From contig NZ_CP097562.1 in NCBI RefSeq assembly GCF_000487995.2, positions 62,001 to 126,000 of the forward strand: a stretch of DNA of 64,000 bases. Direction: 5' to 3'. The notes under the pieces are model-generated. The model searched no databases. It was not told the DNA's origin and saw only the letters and a list, made by a program, of their open reading frames with translations. Source of the DNA: Mucispirillum schaedleri ASF457. GTDB lineage: Bacteria > Chrysiogenota > Deferribacteres > Deferribacterales > Mucispirillaceae. Shown in pieces: positions 35,401 through 44,277 of the stretch. The position numbers and the translations under genes are program-made. The first letter of the stretch is position 1; each line of letters begins with the position of its first letter.

Positions 35401-36096
35401 ATGGAAATAATTACTGCTGTCAAAAAACTTATTAAAGCAGAACTGAAGCTTTGGGTGGCAGTAAGTGGTACAAAAAGACTGTTTGTTACAAAAGTAAATA
35501 ATGTTTATGATACATCATTTACAATACTTCCTCCAACAGACAATGGTAAAAATCTTATTGTAACAAAAAAAACTGAATTAGAGTTTATGTTTACAATAGA
35601 AAATGGCAAGTATTTCTTTACAACTAAACCAATAGGTATTATAAAAGAGAATATTACTCTTTTAGCTATTGAGTTGCCTGCAAGTATTCAAAGAAATGAA
35701 ATGCGGGCATTTTACAGAGTAGAAATGCTTAGGCGAATACCTGTAAAACTGATAAATGTGGCAAATGGACTTAATGATAGTAATTATAAAGAAAATGATG
35801 TTGTAACAATGACATGTACTGACCTTTCAGGCGGTGGAATGAAATTAATCAGCCCAGTATTTTTAGACAAAGATGATGTATTAGAGATAGATTTAAGCGG
35901 TCTTGTAGATGATATTGAAAAGGTTTGTGCTAAAGTAATAAGATATATAGGTGTGGAAGAAGAAGGACATGCTGTTGGAATAATGTTTACATCTTTAACA
36001 GAATCTGTTAGAGACAAAATAATAAGGTGTGTTTTTCAGCGTCAACATGATAAAGAAAGATTAACAGATAATTTTAGGAGGAAAAATGTCTTTTAA
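35401..36096 (+). CDS. PilZ-domain (YcgR-like) c-di-GMP-binding protein
   Basis: A protein of about 231 residues. The N-terminal half is a YcgR-N/PilZN-like beta domain (LKLWVAVSGTKRLFVTKV ... FMFTIENGKYFFTTKPIGI). The C-terminal PilZ domain has the binding arginines in QRNEMRAFYRVEM and the second motif DLSGGGMKL (D-x-S-x-x-G). Such proteins bind cyclic di-GMP and act on flagella, surface polysaccharide or type IV pili. It starts 7 bp after pyrE and overlaps a STAS-domain gene. No diguanylate cyclase is in the window. Confidence 0.85.
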   Translation: MEIITAVKKLIKAELKLWVAVSGTKRLFVTKVNNVYDTSFTILPPTDNGKNLIVTKKTELEFMFTIENGKYFFTTKPIGIIKENITLLAIELPASIQRNEMRAFYRVEMLRRIPVKLINVANGLNDSNYKENDVVTMTCTDLSGGGMKLISPVFLDKDDVLEIDLSGLVDDIEKVCAKVIRYIGVEEEGHAVGIMFTSLTESVRDKIIRCVFQRQHDKERLTDNFRRKNVF

Positions 36097-36436
36097 TAGT
36101 CAGCGTGAAACAGTGGAGGGAAATCTTAAAGTAGAATTTATATTCCCAGTTCATGAGATTGATTCTTTTAATGGTGAAGAGTTAAAAGTTTATATTGAGG
36201 GTATATCTGGTGAAGTTGATAGCGTTGTTATTAACTTTTCTGATATAACATATTTAAACTCAAGTGGTTTAAGGGAGTTAATACAATTATTTAAAGTATT
36301 AAAAGAAAAAGACAAAAGTCTGATTTTTTCTAATGTTAGTGATGATATTTATAAAATATTTGTTCATACTAACTTAAACAGGCTTTTTACTATTGTCGGT
36401 GATGATGAAGAAGCTAAAGCTAAACTTTTAAAATAA
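36086..36436 (+). CDS. STAS-domain anti-sigma-factor-antagonist-like protein
   Basis: A single STAS domain of 116 residues. VVINFSDITYLNSSGLRELIQL carries the conserved Ser that anti-sigma kinases phosphorylate in SpoIIAA/RsbV proteins. AGGAGG precedes the ATG, which overlaps the PilZ gene by 11 bp. No cognate kinase or phosphatase is nearby, so the partner must be elsewhere. The pairing with a PilZ protein suggests a link to surface behaviour or stress signalling, but this is inference. Confidence 0.88.
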   Translation: MSFNSQRETVEGNLKVEFIFPVHEIDSFNGEELKVYIEGISGEVDSVVINFSDITYLNSSGLRELIQLFKVLKEKDKSLIFSNVSDDIYKIFVHTNLNRLFTIVGDDEEAKAKLLK

Positions 36437-36454
36437 AAAAGTTTTGGTAAATAT

Positions 36455-37495
36455 ATGAAAAAAATAGATTGTTTATCTGCAGAAGAAATAAAAGAAATTG
36501 TTATAAACTTTTCTGAGCAGTCTTTTCGCGGTAGACAGATATATAACTGGCTTTATCACAATAATGTTACATCATTTGATATGATGACTAATATTCCTGT
36601 GTCTCTGCGGGAAAAATTATCATCAGAATATGAATTTACCTATTTTGTGGAAGTTAAAAGACTTACTTCTAGTGACGGCTCTATTAAATTTCTTTTTAGA
36701 TTAGAAGATGGTGAAAGTATAGAGTCAGTTTTATTAAGTGATGGCAGCAGAATTTCTGGCTGTATTTCTACTCAGGTAGGCTGCCGTATGGGTTGTAAAT
36801 TTTGTGCTACAGCTGGTGCTGTTGGGTTTAAACGCAGCTTAACTGTTGGTGAAATATTAGCTCAGGTTGCAGCTTTAAGAAAAAGTGCAGAAGAGCTTTT
36901 TGACGAAAGTCTTTTAAATCTAGTATTTATGGGTATGGGTGAACCACTTGATAATATTGATAATTTAAAGAAAGCTCTTACTATATTATTAGATGATGAA
37001 GCTTTTGGATTTTCTCACAGGAAAATCACAGTATCTACATCAGGTTTAATTAGCGGTATTAAAAAGTTTTTTCAAATGGAATCCCCTGTTAATCTTGCTG
37101 TTTCAATTAATGCTCCAAATGAAAAAATAAGAGCTTCTATTATGCCTGTAACAAATAAAAACCATTTAAATGATTTAATTCAGACACTAAAAAATGTAGA
37201 TTTAGATAAAAGAAAACGCATTACACTTGAATATGTCTTGCTTGGTGGTGTAAATGATTCATTAGCTCATGCTAAGGAATTTGTGCAGCTTATTAAAGGA
37301 ATAAAGGCAAAAATTAATCTTATATCATATAATGGCTCACCTTATTCAAAATTTAAAACACCAAGTGAAAACAATGTATTACAGTTTCAAGAATATTTAA
37401 TAAATAATAACCTTACTGCATTTATCAGAAAAAAATTAGGACAGGATATTGCAGGTGCCTGCGGTCAGCTTGCAGCAGACTATAAAGGTGTATAA
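36455..37495 (+). CDS. rlmN: dual-specificity 23S rRNA/tRNA methyltransferase RlmN
   Basis: Radical-SAM enzyme that methylates C2 of A2503 in 23S rRNA and A37 in some tRNAs. At 346 residues it has the expected length. The cluster motif is CRMGCKFC (Cys110, 114, 117), GMGEPLDN is the SAM-binding block, and the second catalytic cysteine is in the C-terminal GACGQLA. The N-terminal FRGRQIYNWLYH is typical. It sits 18 bp after the STAS gene. Confidence 0.95.
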   Translation: MKKIDCLSAEEIKEIVINFSEQSFRGRQIYNWLYHNNVTSFDMMTNIPVSLREKLSSEYEFTYFVEVKRLTSSDGSIKFLFRLEDGESIESVLLSDGSRISGCISTQVGCRMGCKFCATAGAVGFKRSLTVGEILAQVAALRKSAEELFDESLLNLVFMGMGEPLDNIDNLKKALTILLDDEAFGFSHRKITVSTSGLISGIKKFFQMESPVNLAVSINAPNEKIRASIMPVTNKNHLNDLIQTLKNVDLDKRKRITLEYVLLGGVNDSLAHAKEFVQLIKGIKAKINLISYNGSPYSKFKTPSENNVLQFQEYLINNNLTAFIRKKLGQDIAGACGQLAADYKGV

Positions 37496-37520
37496 AATTT
37501 GTAACTAAAAGGAGAATATT

Positions 37521-37976
37521 ATGTTAAAAAAAGGAGATAAAGCACCATCTTTTGAACTTGAAAGTAGCAGCGGGGGTATAGTATCAAATGAAAGTTTAAA
37601 AGGCTCTAAATATGTTTTATATTTTTATCCAAAAGATAACACATCAGGCTGCACAAAAGAAGCAGTAGAATTCAGCCAGTTAATAAATGATTTTAAAAAT
37701 AAAAATATCCAAATCTTTGGTGTAAGCCCAGATAGTATTCAAAAACACCATAAATTTATTAATGACCATGATTTAAAAGTGACTTTATTATCCGACCCAG
37801 AAAATACTGTTTCATCAGCATATTTTGCTTATGGTGATAAAACTATGTATGGCAAAGTTTATAAAGGTATAATCCGCTCTACATTTATAATTAATGAAGA
37901 AGGCATAATAGAAGAAGCATTTTATAAAGTAAAAGCAAGTGGTCATGCAAAAAAAGTATTAGGATGTGCTTTATAA
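37521..37976 (+). CDS. bcp: peroxiredoxin of the BCP/PrxQ type
   Basis: Thiol peroxidase of 151 residues. The active-site strand is YVLYFYPKDNTSGCTKEAVEF, with Cys44 as the peroxidatic residue. Many BCP proteins have a resolving Cys five residues on (C-x4-C); here that position is Val, so the enzyme probably works as a 1-Cys type or uses the C-terminal Cys in KVLGCAL. GGAG precedes the ATG. The stop shares a base with the xseB start. Confidence 0.92.
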   Translation: MLKKGDKAPSFELESSSGGIVSNESLKGSKYVLYFYPKDNTSGCTKEAVEFSQLINDFKNKNIQIFGVSPDSIQKHHKFINDHDLKVTLLSDPENTVSSAYFAYGDKTMYGKVYKGIIRSTFIINEEGIIEEAFYKVKASGHAKKVLGCAL

Positions 37977-38209
37977 TGAAAGCTGTTGTAGATTTTGAAA
38001 ATAATTTAAAAAGATTAGAAGATATTGTTACAGCATTAGAAAAAGAAGAACATTCATTAGAAGAAACTGTTAAACTTTTTCAGGAAGGAATGAACCTTTC
38101 AAAAGAATGCCGTAAAGCTTTAAAAGAAGTTGAAAACTCTGTAAAAGTAGTTATGGAAGAAGATGATAACGGCAACATAATTACAAGTGATTTGAAAACA
38201 AATGAATAA
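37976..38209 (+). CDS. xseB: exodeoxyribonuclease VII small subunit
   Basis: Helical partner of XseA. From the ATG overlapping the bcp stop (TAATG) it is 77 residues, the normal size. The FENNLKRLEDIVTALEKEEHSLEETVKLFQEGM core is diagnostic. An in-frame ATG four codons upstream lies inside bcp and is less likely. It overlaps ispA by 8 bp; xseB-ispA-dxs is a very common order. Confidence 0.94.
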   Translation: MKAVVDFENNLKRLEDIVTALEKEEHSLEETVKLFQEGMNLSKECRKALKEVENSVKVVMEEDDNGNIITSDLKTNE

Positions 38210-39095
38210 TATATTGTCTTTTTTTCAAGAAAGCTCTGAAAGGGTGGAGCATTTTTTAGATAAGAAGTTTGTAAATTCTTCAATTTATACTGTAAAATTA
38301 ACAGAAGGTATGCGATACAGCTTATTTGCAGGTGGTAAAAGACTGCGTCCAGCATTGGTATATGCTTCTTATGGTATATTTTCAGATGATTATGATTATG
38401 TTACACCATTTGCAGCAGCTATTGAGGTGATTCATACTTATTCATTAATTCATGATGATTTGCCAGCTATGGATAATGATGATATGAGACGAGGAAAACC
38501 ATCTAATCATATTGCCTTTGGTGAAGCAGAAGCAATTTTAGCAGGTGATGCACTTCTTACAAAAGCATTTGAAATTATGTCAGACTATACAGTATCTCCA
38601 AATATTCCAGATAATATTCGTGTTAATGCAGTGTATAAACTGGCTCTTGCAGCTGGTGATTTAGGTATGGTTGGCGGTCAATATGCAGATATAGCAGCAG
38701 AAGGCAGGAAAGCAACATCTGAACTTGTGGAATTTATACATAAAAATAAAACTGCTGCTTTAATAGAATGTGCTGTATATTTAGGTGGTATAGCAGGCGG
38801 AGCAGATGATAAACAAATTGAGCAGCTTATTTCATTTGGCAGATATGCAGGACTTGCTTTTCAAGTAATAGATGATATTTTAGATATTACTTCATCATCA
38901 GAAACACTTGGTAAAAATATTCAAAAAGATATAAACAGTCATAAAGCTACATATCCTGCTGTTTATTCTCTTGAAGGTGCAAAAAATAAAGCAGAGCAGT
39001 ATATAGATAAAGCATGTAAAAGTTTAGAAAGTTTTGGTGATAAAGCTGATACACTGCTTTCTATTGCTGAATTTATTATGGAGCGTAAATCATAG
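38202..39095 (+). CDS. ispA: polyprenyl (farnesyl) diphosphate synthase
   Basis: Condenses isopentenyl with allylic diphosphates. The 297 residues show GGKRLRPALVYA, the first aspartate-rich motif DDLPAMDNDDMRRG (from about 85), the chain-length region before it, and the second motif DDILDIT (from about 224). Product length (farnesyl or geranylgeranyl) cannot be read with certainty. Its stop codon overlaps the probable start of dxs. Confidence 0.94.
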   Translation: MNNILSFFQESSERVEHFLDKKFVNSSIYTVKLTEGMRYSLFAGGKRLRPALVYASYGIFSDDYDYVTPFAAAIEVIHTYSLIHDDLPAMDNDDMRRGKPSNHIAFGEAEAILAGDALLTKAFEIMSDYTVSPNIPDNIRVNAVYKLALAAGDLGMVGGQYADIAAEGRKATSELVEFIHKNKTAALIECAVYLGGIAGGADDKQIEQLISFGRYAGLAFQVIDDILDITSSSETLGKNIQKDINSHKATYPAVYSLEGAKNKAEQYIDKACKSLESFGDKADTLLSIAEFIMERKS

Positions 39096-40972
39096 AAAAT
39101 AGTAATGCAGAGTTTCTGCAATCATTAAATCTGCCTTATGATATTAAACATTTATCTTATAATGATTTAGAAAAAGTTGCAAAAGAAACCAGAGAATTAA
39201 TTATTGATGTAACATCTAAAAATGGCGGTCATATTGCACCAAGCCTTGGAGTTGTAGAACTTACTATTGCATTACTGCGTGTTTTTGATTTGCCAAAAGA
39301 TAAAATCATATGGGATGTTAGCCATCAGTCCTATGCTTATAAAATATTAACTGACAGACTTAATTCTTTTCATACACTTAGGCAGTATAAAGGGATAAGC
39401 GGTTTTTCAAGACCTGAAGAAAGCATATATGATACATGTATATCAGGTCATGCAAGCACATCTATATCTTCGGCAATAGGTATTACTCTTGCAAACTCAA
39501 TATTAAATCAAGAAGGGCAGGCAGTAGCTGTTATTGGTGATGGTGCTTTAACTGGTGGCTTAGCTTTAGAAGCTTTAAATAACATTGGAGTATTTAAAAA
39601 GAATATTATTATAGTTCTTAATGATAATGAAATGTCTATTAGTGCAAATGTTGGCGGCTTTTCGTCTTATCTTTCTAAATCATTAACAGGTGTTCTGGCA
39701 ACAAAAATGCGGTATGATTTTAAAAATGCAGCAGAAAAAGCTCCATTTGGTGATGCGGTATTAAAAATATCTAAAAAAATGGAAAATGTTATGATAGGTA
39801 TGTTATCTCCTGGAGCATTTTTTGAAAATTTAGGTATAAGATATATAGGTCCAATAGATGGGCATAATGTAAAAGATATAGAAAAAGCTCTATCCAATGC
39901 AAAATTGCAAAAAAGGCCTGTTTTAGTTCATATTGCAACAAAAAAAGGCAAAGGTTATGTGCCTGCCGAAAAAAGTCCTGATGTTTTCCATGGTGTTTCA
40001 GCTTTTGATAAAGAAACTGGTGCTGCAAAGAATAAATGTGATGCTTTATCATGGACAGATGTTTTTGGCAGAAAAATATTATCTATGGCAGAAAAATATA
40101 ATAATATTGCAGCAATAACAGCAGCAATGGGTGATGGCACTGGGCTTAGAAGCTTTGCAGAAAAATTCCCTGATAGATTTTTTGATGTTGGTATTGCAGA
40201 ACAGTATGCTGTTACATTTTCAGCAGGACTTGCCATTGCTGGTATGAAACCATATTGTGCCATTTATTCTACTTTTTTACAGCGTGCTTATGACCAGATT
40301 ATTCATGATATAGCAATAGCAGAACTTCCTGTTACGATATGTGTAGACAGAGGTGGTTTTGTAGGTGCAGATGGTTCAACTCATCATGGTATATATGATA
40401 TTGCATATTTAAAGACTGTTCCAAATTTAAATATAATGCTGCCAAAAGATAGGCATGAGCTGGAAGCAATGCTTGATTTAAGTTATGAATTAAATAAACC
40501 TGTTGCTATACGATATGCAAGGGGCAGTGTATATGATAATCAAGAGCTGATATATAATAAACTGGAGCTTGGAAAGCCAGAAGTTATTTCTGATAAAGGA
40601 AAAACAGCAGTTATTTCTGTTGGGCATATATTCAGTGAAGTTTATACTGCATATAAAAAACTGCTTGATGAAAGTCTTGATATTACACTTATTAACCTTA
40701 GGTTTATAAAACCACTTAATACAGAATATTTATTAAATATTTTAAAAGATAAATCTTTTGTTGTAATAATAGAAGAAGGTTCACTAATAGGTGGTGCTGG
40801 TGAGATGATTGTTTCTTTATTAAATAACAGTGGCATATATATACCATGCAGGACTATTGGCATAAGTGATGAATTTTTTGAACATGGCACAGTTTCTGAT
40901 TTACGAAAAGATGCAGGTCTTGATTGGAAAAGCCTTTATAATACTATAAAAGACTGCATTCATCAGGCTTAA
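39092..40972 (+). CDS. dxs: 1-deoxy-D-xylulose-5-phosphate synthase with probable AUA start
   Basis: Thiamine-diphosphate enzyme joining pyruvate and glyceraldehyde-3-phosphate, first step of the MEP isoprenoid pathway. Homology begins well before the first ATG, GTG or TTG: in frame upstream of TTG 39290 I read LSYNDLEKVAKETRELIIDV, then GGHIAPSLGVVELTIALLRVF, the usual N-terminal DXS region. The frame is closed at 39086 (TAA). The best start is ATA 39092, which overlaps the ispA stop (tcATAG) with GGAG 8 nt upstream; ATC 39089 or CTG 39116 are alternatives. This gives 626 residues, the family norm. Other motifs: GDGALTGGLALEALNN, DRGGFVGADGSTHHG, and a complete C-terminal transketolase part. 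Confidence 0.88.
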   Translation: MENSNAEFLQSLNLPYDIKHLSYNDLEKVAKETRELIIDVTSKNGGHIAPSLGVVELTIALLRVFDLPKDKIIWDVSHQSYAYKILTDRLNSFHTLRQYKGISGFSRPEESIYDTCISGHASTSISSAIGITLANSILNQEGQAVAVIGDGALTGGLALEALNNIGVFKKNIIIVLNDNEMSISANVGGFSSYLSKSLTGVLATKMRYDFKNAAEKAPFGDAVLKISKKMENVMIGMLSPGAFFENLGIRYIGPIDGHNVKDIEKALSNAKLQKRPVLVHIATKKGKGYVPAEKSPDVFHGVSAFDKETGAAKNKCDALSWTDVFGRKILSMAEKYNNIAAITAAMGDGTGLRSFAEKFPDRFFDVGIAEQYAVTFSAGLAIAGMKPYCAIYSTFLQRAYDQIIHDIAIAELPVTICVDRGGFVGADGSTHHGIYDIAYLKTVPNLNIMLPKDRHELEAMLDLSYELNKPVAIRYARGSVYDNQELIYNKLELGKPEVISDKGKTAVISVGHIFSEVYTAYKKLLDESLDITLINLRFIKPLNTEYLLNILKDKSFVVIIEEGSLIGGAGEMIVSLLNNSGIYIPCRTIGISDEFFEHGTVSDLRKDAGLDWKSLYNTIKDCIHQA

Positions 40973-40987
40973 TAATTTTCATATAAT

Positions 40988-41770
40988 ATGAAGAAAAAAC
41001 GGATAGATGAGCTGCTGGTAGAAAAAGGACTTGCAGTAAATATAGATGAAGCAAGAAGGTTTATAATGGCAGGTTTAGCTGTAGCTAATGATAAGCGTAT
41101 AGATAAAGCTGGTGATTTAGTGCCTTTTGATTCAGTAGTAAGGCTTAAAGACAGGCTGCCTTATGTCAGCCGTGGCGGCTTAAAATTAAAACATGCAGTA
41201 GATACATTTAACTTAAATATGCAGAATGCTTTTGTTATGGATATAGGCTCATCAACTGGTGGGTTTACTGATGTGTGTCTGCAGGAAGGTGCAGAATGTG
41301 TTGTTGCAGTAGATTCTGGCACTGCTCAGCTGCATAATAAACTTATCCATAATGAAAAAGTTATTTCTTTTGAAAATACTAATTTTAAATATTTTGAATT
41401 TGAAAAAGTAAACAGATATTGTGATTTTATAGTTACTGATGTGTCATTTATTTCACTATGCTCTATTATTCCTAATGCAGTTAATTTTTGCAGGCAGGGC
41501 ACTATATTTATAGCACTTATAAAGCCTCAGTTTGAAGCAGAGCGTTATGAAGTAGAAGAAGGTGGCATAGTTTGTGATAAAAATATCCATAAAAGAGTAA
41601 TCAAAAAAGTTATAGAGTTTGCAAAAGAATATAATTTTTCCTTTATAGATATAACAAAATCATGTATAACTGGTGCAAAAGGTAATATTGAATATTTGTC
41701 TTATTTTGTGTATAAAGGTATATATGAAAATAATGATATAGAAAATATAATTGAAAAGGTTACAGTGTAA
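40988..41770 (+). CDS. tlyA: TlyA-family rRNA (cytidine-2'-O)-methyltransferase
   Basis: A 260-residue protein with an S4 RNA-binding domain (RIDELLVEKGLAVNIDEARRFI, residues 5-65) and an FtsJ/RrmJ-like methyltransferase domain (MDIGSSTGGFTDVCLQEGA as SAM site; VTDVSFISL as motif IV; LIKPQFEAER). TlyA methylates 16S and/or 23S rRNA and sets capreomycin sensitivity in mycobacteria; some members are also called hemolysins, which is misleading. It lies between dxs and nadK, a common order. Confidence 0.93.
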   Translation: MKKKRIDELLVEKGLAVNIDEARRFIMAGLAVANDKRIDKAGDLVPFDSVVRLKDRLPYVSRGGLKLKHAVDTFNLNMQNAFVMDIGSSTGGFTDVCLQEGAECVVAVDSGTAQLHNKLIHNEKVISFENTNFKYFEFEKVNRYCDFIVTDVSFISLCSIIPNAVNFCRQGTIFIALIKPQFEAERYEVEEGGIVCDKNIHKRVIKKVIEFAKEYNFSFIDITKSCITGAKGNIEYLSYFVYKGIYENNDIENIIEKVTV

Positions 41771-42628
41771 GTGAAAGCAGCATTAATTGTAAAACCAAAA
41801 GGCGAAGTAAAAAATACAGTAGAAAAAGTTATTCAAATATTAGAAGCAAAGGGTATAACGCCACTGCTTGAAAAAGAAACTGTTGAAAGGCTTGTTATTA
41901 ATAAAGAAAGCTATTCTATCAGTTATATGCGTTCTCAGGCAGATTTAGTAATAGTTTTAGGTGGAGATGGCACTTTGCTTTATGCTTCAAGAATGTTTAG
42001 ATTTTTAAGTGTTCCTGTGCTTGGCTTTAATCTTGGCAGGTTAGGGTTTATTATGGAATATAATATTGATAATTTTGAAAAAATTATTAATAGTTTTATA
42101 GAAAAGAAATTAATTGTTAAACGCCGTATGAAAGTTGCAGGAATAATATTAGAAAATGGGGAAAATATTTTTGAAGAAGAAGCGTTAAATGAAATCGTTA
42201 TAAATAAGGGTGCCCCATCAAGAATGATAGAATTAAGTATTTTTATTGATAATAGTTTTGTAACACGCTATCGTTCAGATGGTGCAATAATTTCTACCCC
42301 TACAGGCTCTACAGGCTATACAATTTCAGCAGGTGGTCCTATTGTTCACTCTGATTTAGATTCAATAATACTTTCTCCAATATGTCCGCATGCTTTAAAT
42401 ATTCGCCCTATTGTTCTGTCAAAAACAAGTATAATAGATATTCGTATAGAAACAAGTAATGTGGAATGTTATGCAACTTATGATGGACAGATTGTCCGTC
42501 CGTTTAACAGCGGAAGTATTCTGCGAGTTTCCCGCTCATCATGTGATTTGCATTTAGCTGTATCGCAGGATAGAAATTATTACAGTATACTACGAGATAA
42601 ACTTGGCTGGGGAGGCATACCGTGTTAA
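41771..42628 (+). CDS. nadK: NAD kinase
   Basis: Phosphorylates NAD to NADP. The 285-residue protein starts with GTG directly after the tlyA stop. Seen: VLGGDGTLLYA (about 63-73), FNLGRLGFI, the ALNEIVINKG segment, YRSDGAIISTPTGSTGYTISAGGPI, and the ICPHALNIRPIVL region. It overlaps recN by 7 bp. Confidence 0.95.
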   Translation: MKAALIVKPKGEVKNTVEKVIQILEAKGITPLLEKETVERLVINKESYSISYMRSQADLVIVLGGDGTLLYASRMFRFLSVPVLGFNLGRLGFIMEYNIDNFEKIINSFIEKKLIVKRRMKVAGIILENGENIFEEEALNEIVINKGAPSRMIELSIFIDNSFVTRYRSDGAIISTPTGSTGYTISAGGPIVHSDLDSIILSPICPHALNIRPIVLSKTSIIDIRIETSNVECYATYDGQIVRPFNSGSILRVSRSSCDLHLAVSQDRNYYSILRDKLGWGGIPC

Positions 42629-44277
42629 CATATCTAGCCGTAAAAAATATAGCAGTTATAGAAAAAGTTAGTTTAGAGTTTGAAAAAGGATTAAATATTA
42701 TTACTGGTGAAACTGGTGCTGGTAAATCTGTGCTTGTAGGGGCCTTAAAATATCTAACAGGAGACAGGCTTGGCAGAGTAACGCCTAGAAACCAGCAGGA
42801 AAAGTTTTCTGCAGAAAGTATTTTTTGTGATGATTTAAATATTGCACCAGAATTAATAGAGCAGTATGAAATTGAAGATGAGCTTATAATATCAAGAGAA
42901 ACTGATGAAAATGGTAAAAATAAAGCATTTATTAATGGAAAGGCTGCACCAGTAAACAGGCTTAAAGATATTTCTGAATCTTTAATAGATATTCACGGTC
43001 AGCATGAAAACCAGTTTTTATTTAACCCTGCAAAACACTTATCCTTTGTAGATTTTTTTGTGGATAATAATTTAAAAGATGATTTCAGCAGTAAATATAG
43101 AGCATATAAAGATAAACTTGATAAACTGGAAGATTTAAAAAAGAATAGAGAAAATATTATAAAGATGCAGGAAATGTATAAAATGCAGTATAATGAAATC
43201 CTGTCTTATAATATTGATTTAGAAAAAGATGCAGTAATAGAAGAAAAGATAAAATTTTTATCAAGCATAGAAAAAGTAAGAGAGGCTGTTACTTCATCAA
43301 TAGATGCTTTAAGCGATGGAGAAATCACAGCATCGGAATTAATTGAAAAATCAATCAGGACTATTAACAGTATAAGTAATATGTCGCAGGATGCTCAAAA
43401 GGCAGAAGAATTCCTGCAGGCTGCATTAACAAGTATTAATGAAGCATCATCATTAATTACAAGTCTTTTAAGTGAAGAAGAGCAGGAAACAACACCAGAA
43501 GAATTAAATAGTTTAATAGACAGGAAATATAAGCTGCAGGATTTATCAAAAAGATATGGCGGTTCATTGGAAAATGTAATTGAATATAAAAATAAATTAG
43601 AAGAAGATTTAGCAGAAATTAATGGAGAAGAAGATATTACTTCTAAACTTGAAAGAGATGTTATGCTTTTAAAAGAAGAAGCGTTAAAAAGCAGTAAAAT
43701 ATTAAATGATGCAAGAAAAAAAGCTGCTGCTGAACTAAGTAAAAAAACAGAAAATATATTACATGAATTAGAATTAAATTCTGCTAAATTTGAAGTTGTA
43801 TTTAAAGAAAATGGTGATTTAGATTATTCTGGTGGTATTAGTGCAGAATTTTTTATATTAACTAATGCTGGCTTTAAACCTGCACCACTTGCTACAGTTG
43901 CTTCAGGTGGTGAAGTATCCCGCGTTATGCTTGCTTTAAAAGAAGTATTTGCAGATTTTGATAATGTAGGCACAATGCTGTTTGATGAAATAGATACTGG
44001 TATCAGTGGTAAGGCAGCACAAAGTGTTGCAAAAAAATTAAAACAATTAAGCAAAAAAAAACAGATAATTGTTATTACTCATTTGCCAGTTGTTGCAGCA
44101 ATGGGTGACAGCCATTTTCATATTTCAAAATCAGAAAAAGATGGAATATCCTCTACAAACATATTAAAACTTGACAAAGCAGCAAAAATAAATATTATAG
44201 CAACAATGATTTCTGGTGAAGCAACACCAACAGCAATGCAGCAGGCTGAAGATATGATAAACAGAGGCAGTATTTAG
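42622..44277 (+). CDS. recN: DNA repair protein RecN
   Basis: SMC-like ATPase acting in double-strand break repair. The 551-residue protein starts with GTG. The N-terminal half holds Walker A GETGAGKSVLVGAL (about 30) and HGQHENQFLF; a long coiled coil fills the middle; the C-terminal head has VASGGEVSRVMLALK (signature) and TMLFDEIDTGISG (Walker B), then ITHLPVVAAMGD. nadK-recN neighbours are widespread. Its last base is shared with the GTG of dedA. Confidence 0.95.
   Translation: MLTYLAVKNIAVIEKVSLEFEKGLNIITGETGAGKSVLVGALKYLTGDRLGRVTPRNQQEKFSAESIFCDDLNIAPELIEQYEIEDELIISRETDENGKNKAFINGKAAPVNRLKDISESLIDIHGQHENQFLFNPAKHLSFVDFFVDNNLKDDFSSKYRAYKDKLDKLEDLKKNRENIIKMQEMYKMQYNEILSYNIDLEKDAVIEEKIKFLSSIEKVREAVTSSIDALSDGEITASELIEKSIRTINSISNMSQDAQKAEEFLQAALTSINEASSLITSLLSEEEQETTPEELNSLIDRKYKLQDLSKRYGGSLENVIEYKNKLEEDLAEINGEEDITSKLERDVMLLKEEALKSSKILNDARKKAAAELSKKTENILHELELNSAKFEVVFKENGDLDYSGGISAEFFILTNAGFKPAPLATVASGGEVSRVMLALKEVFADFDNVGTMLFDEIDTGISGKAAQSVAKKLKQLSKKKQIIVITHLPVVAAMGDSHFHISKSEKDGISSTNILKLDKAAKINIIATMISGEATPTAMQQAEDMINRGSI

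Noticed and set aside
39290-39292. TTG as the start of dxs
   Set aside because: It would delete the conserved N-terminal 66 residues of the enzyme, and homology clearly continues upstream.
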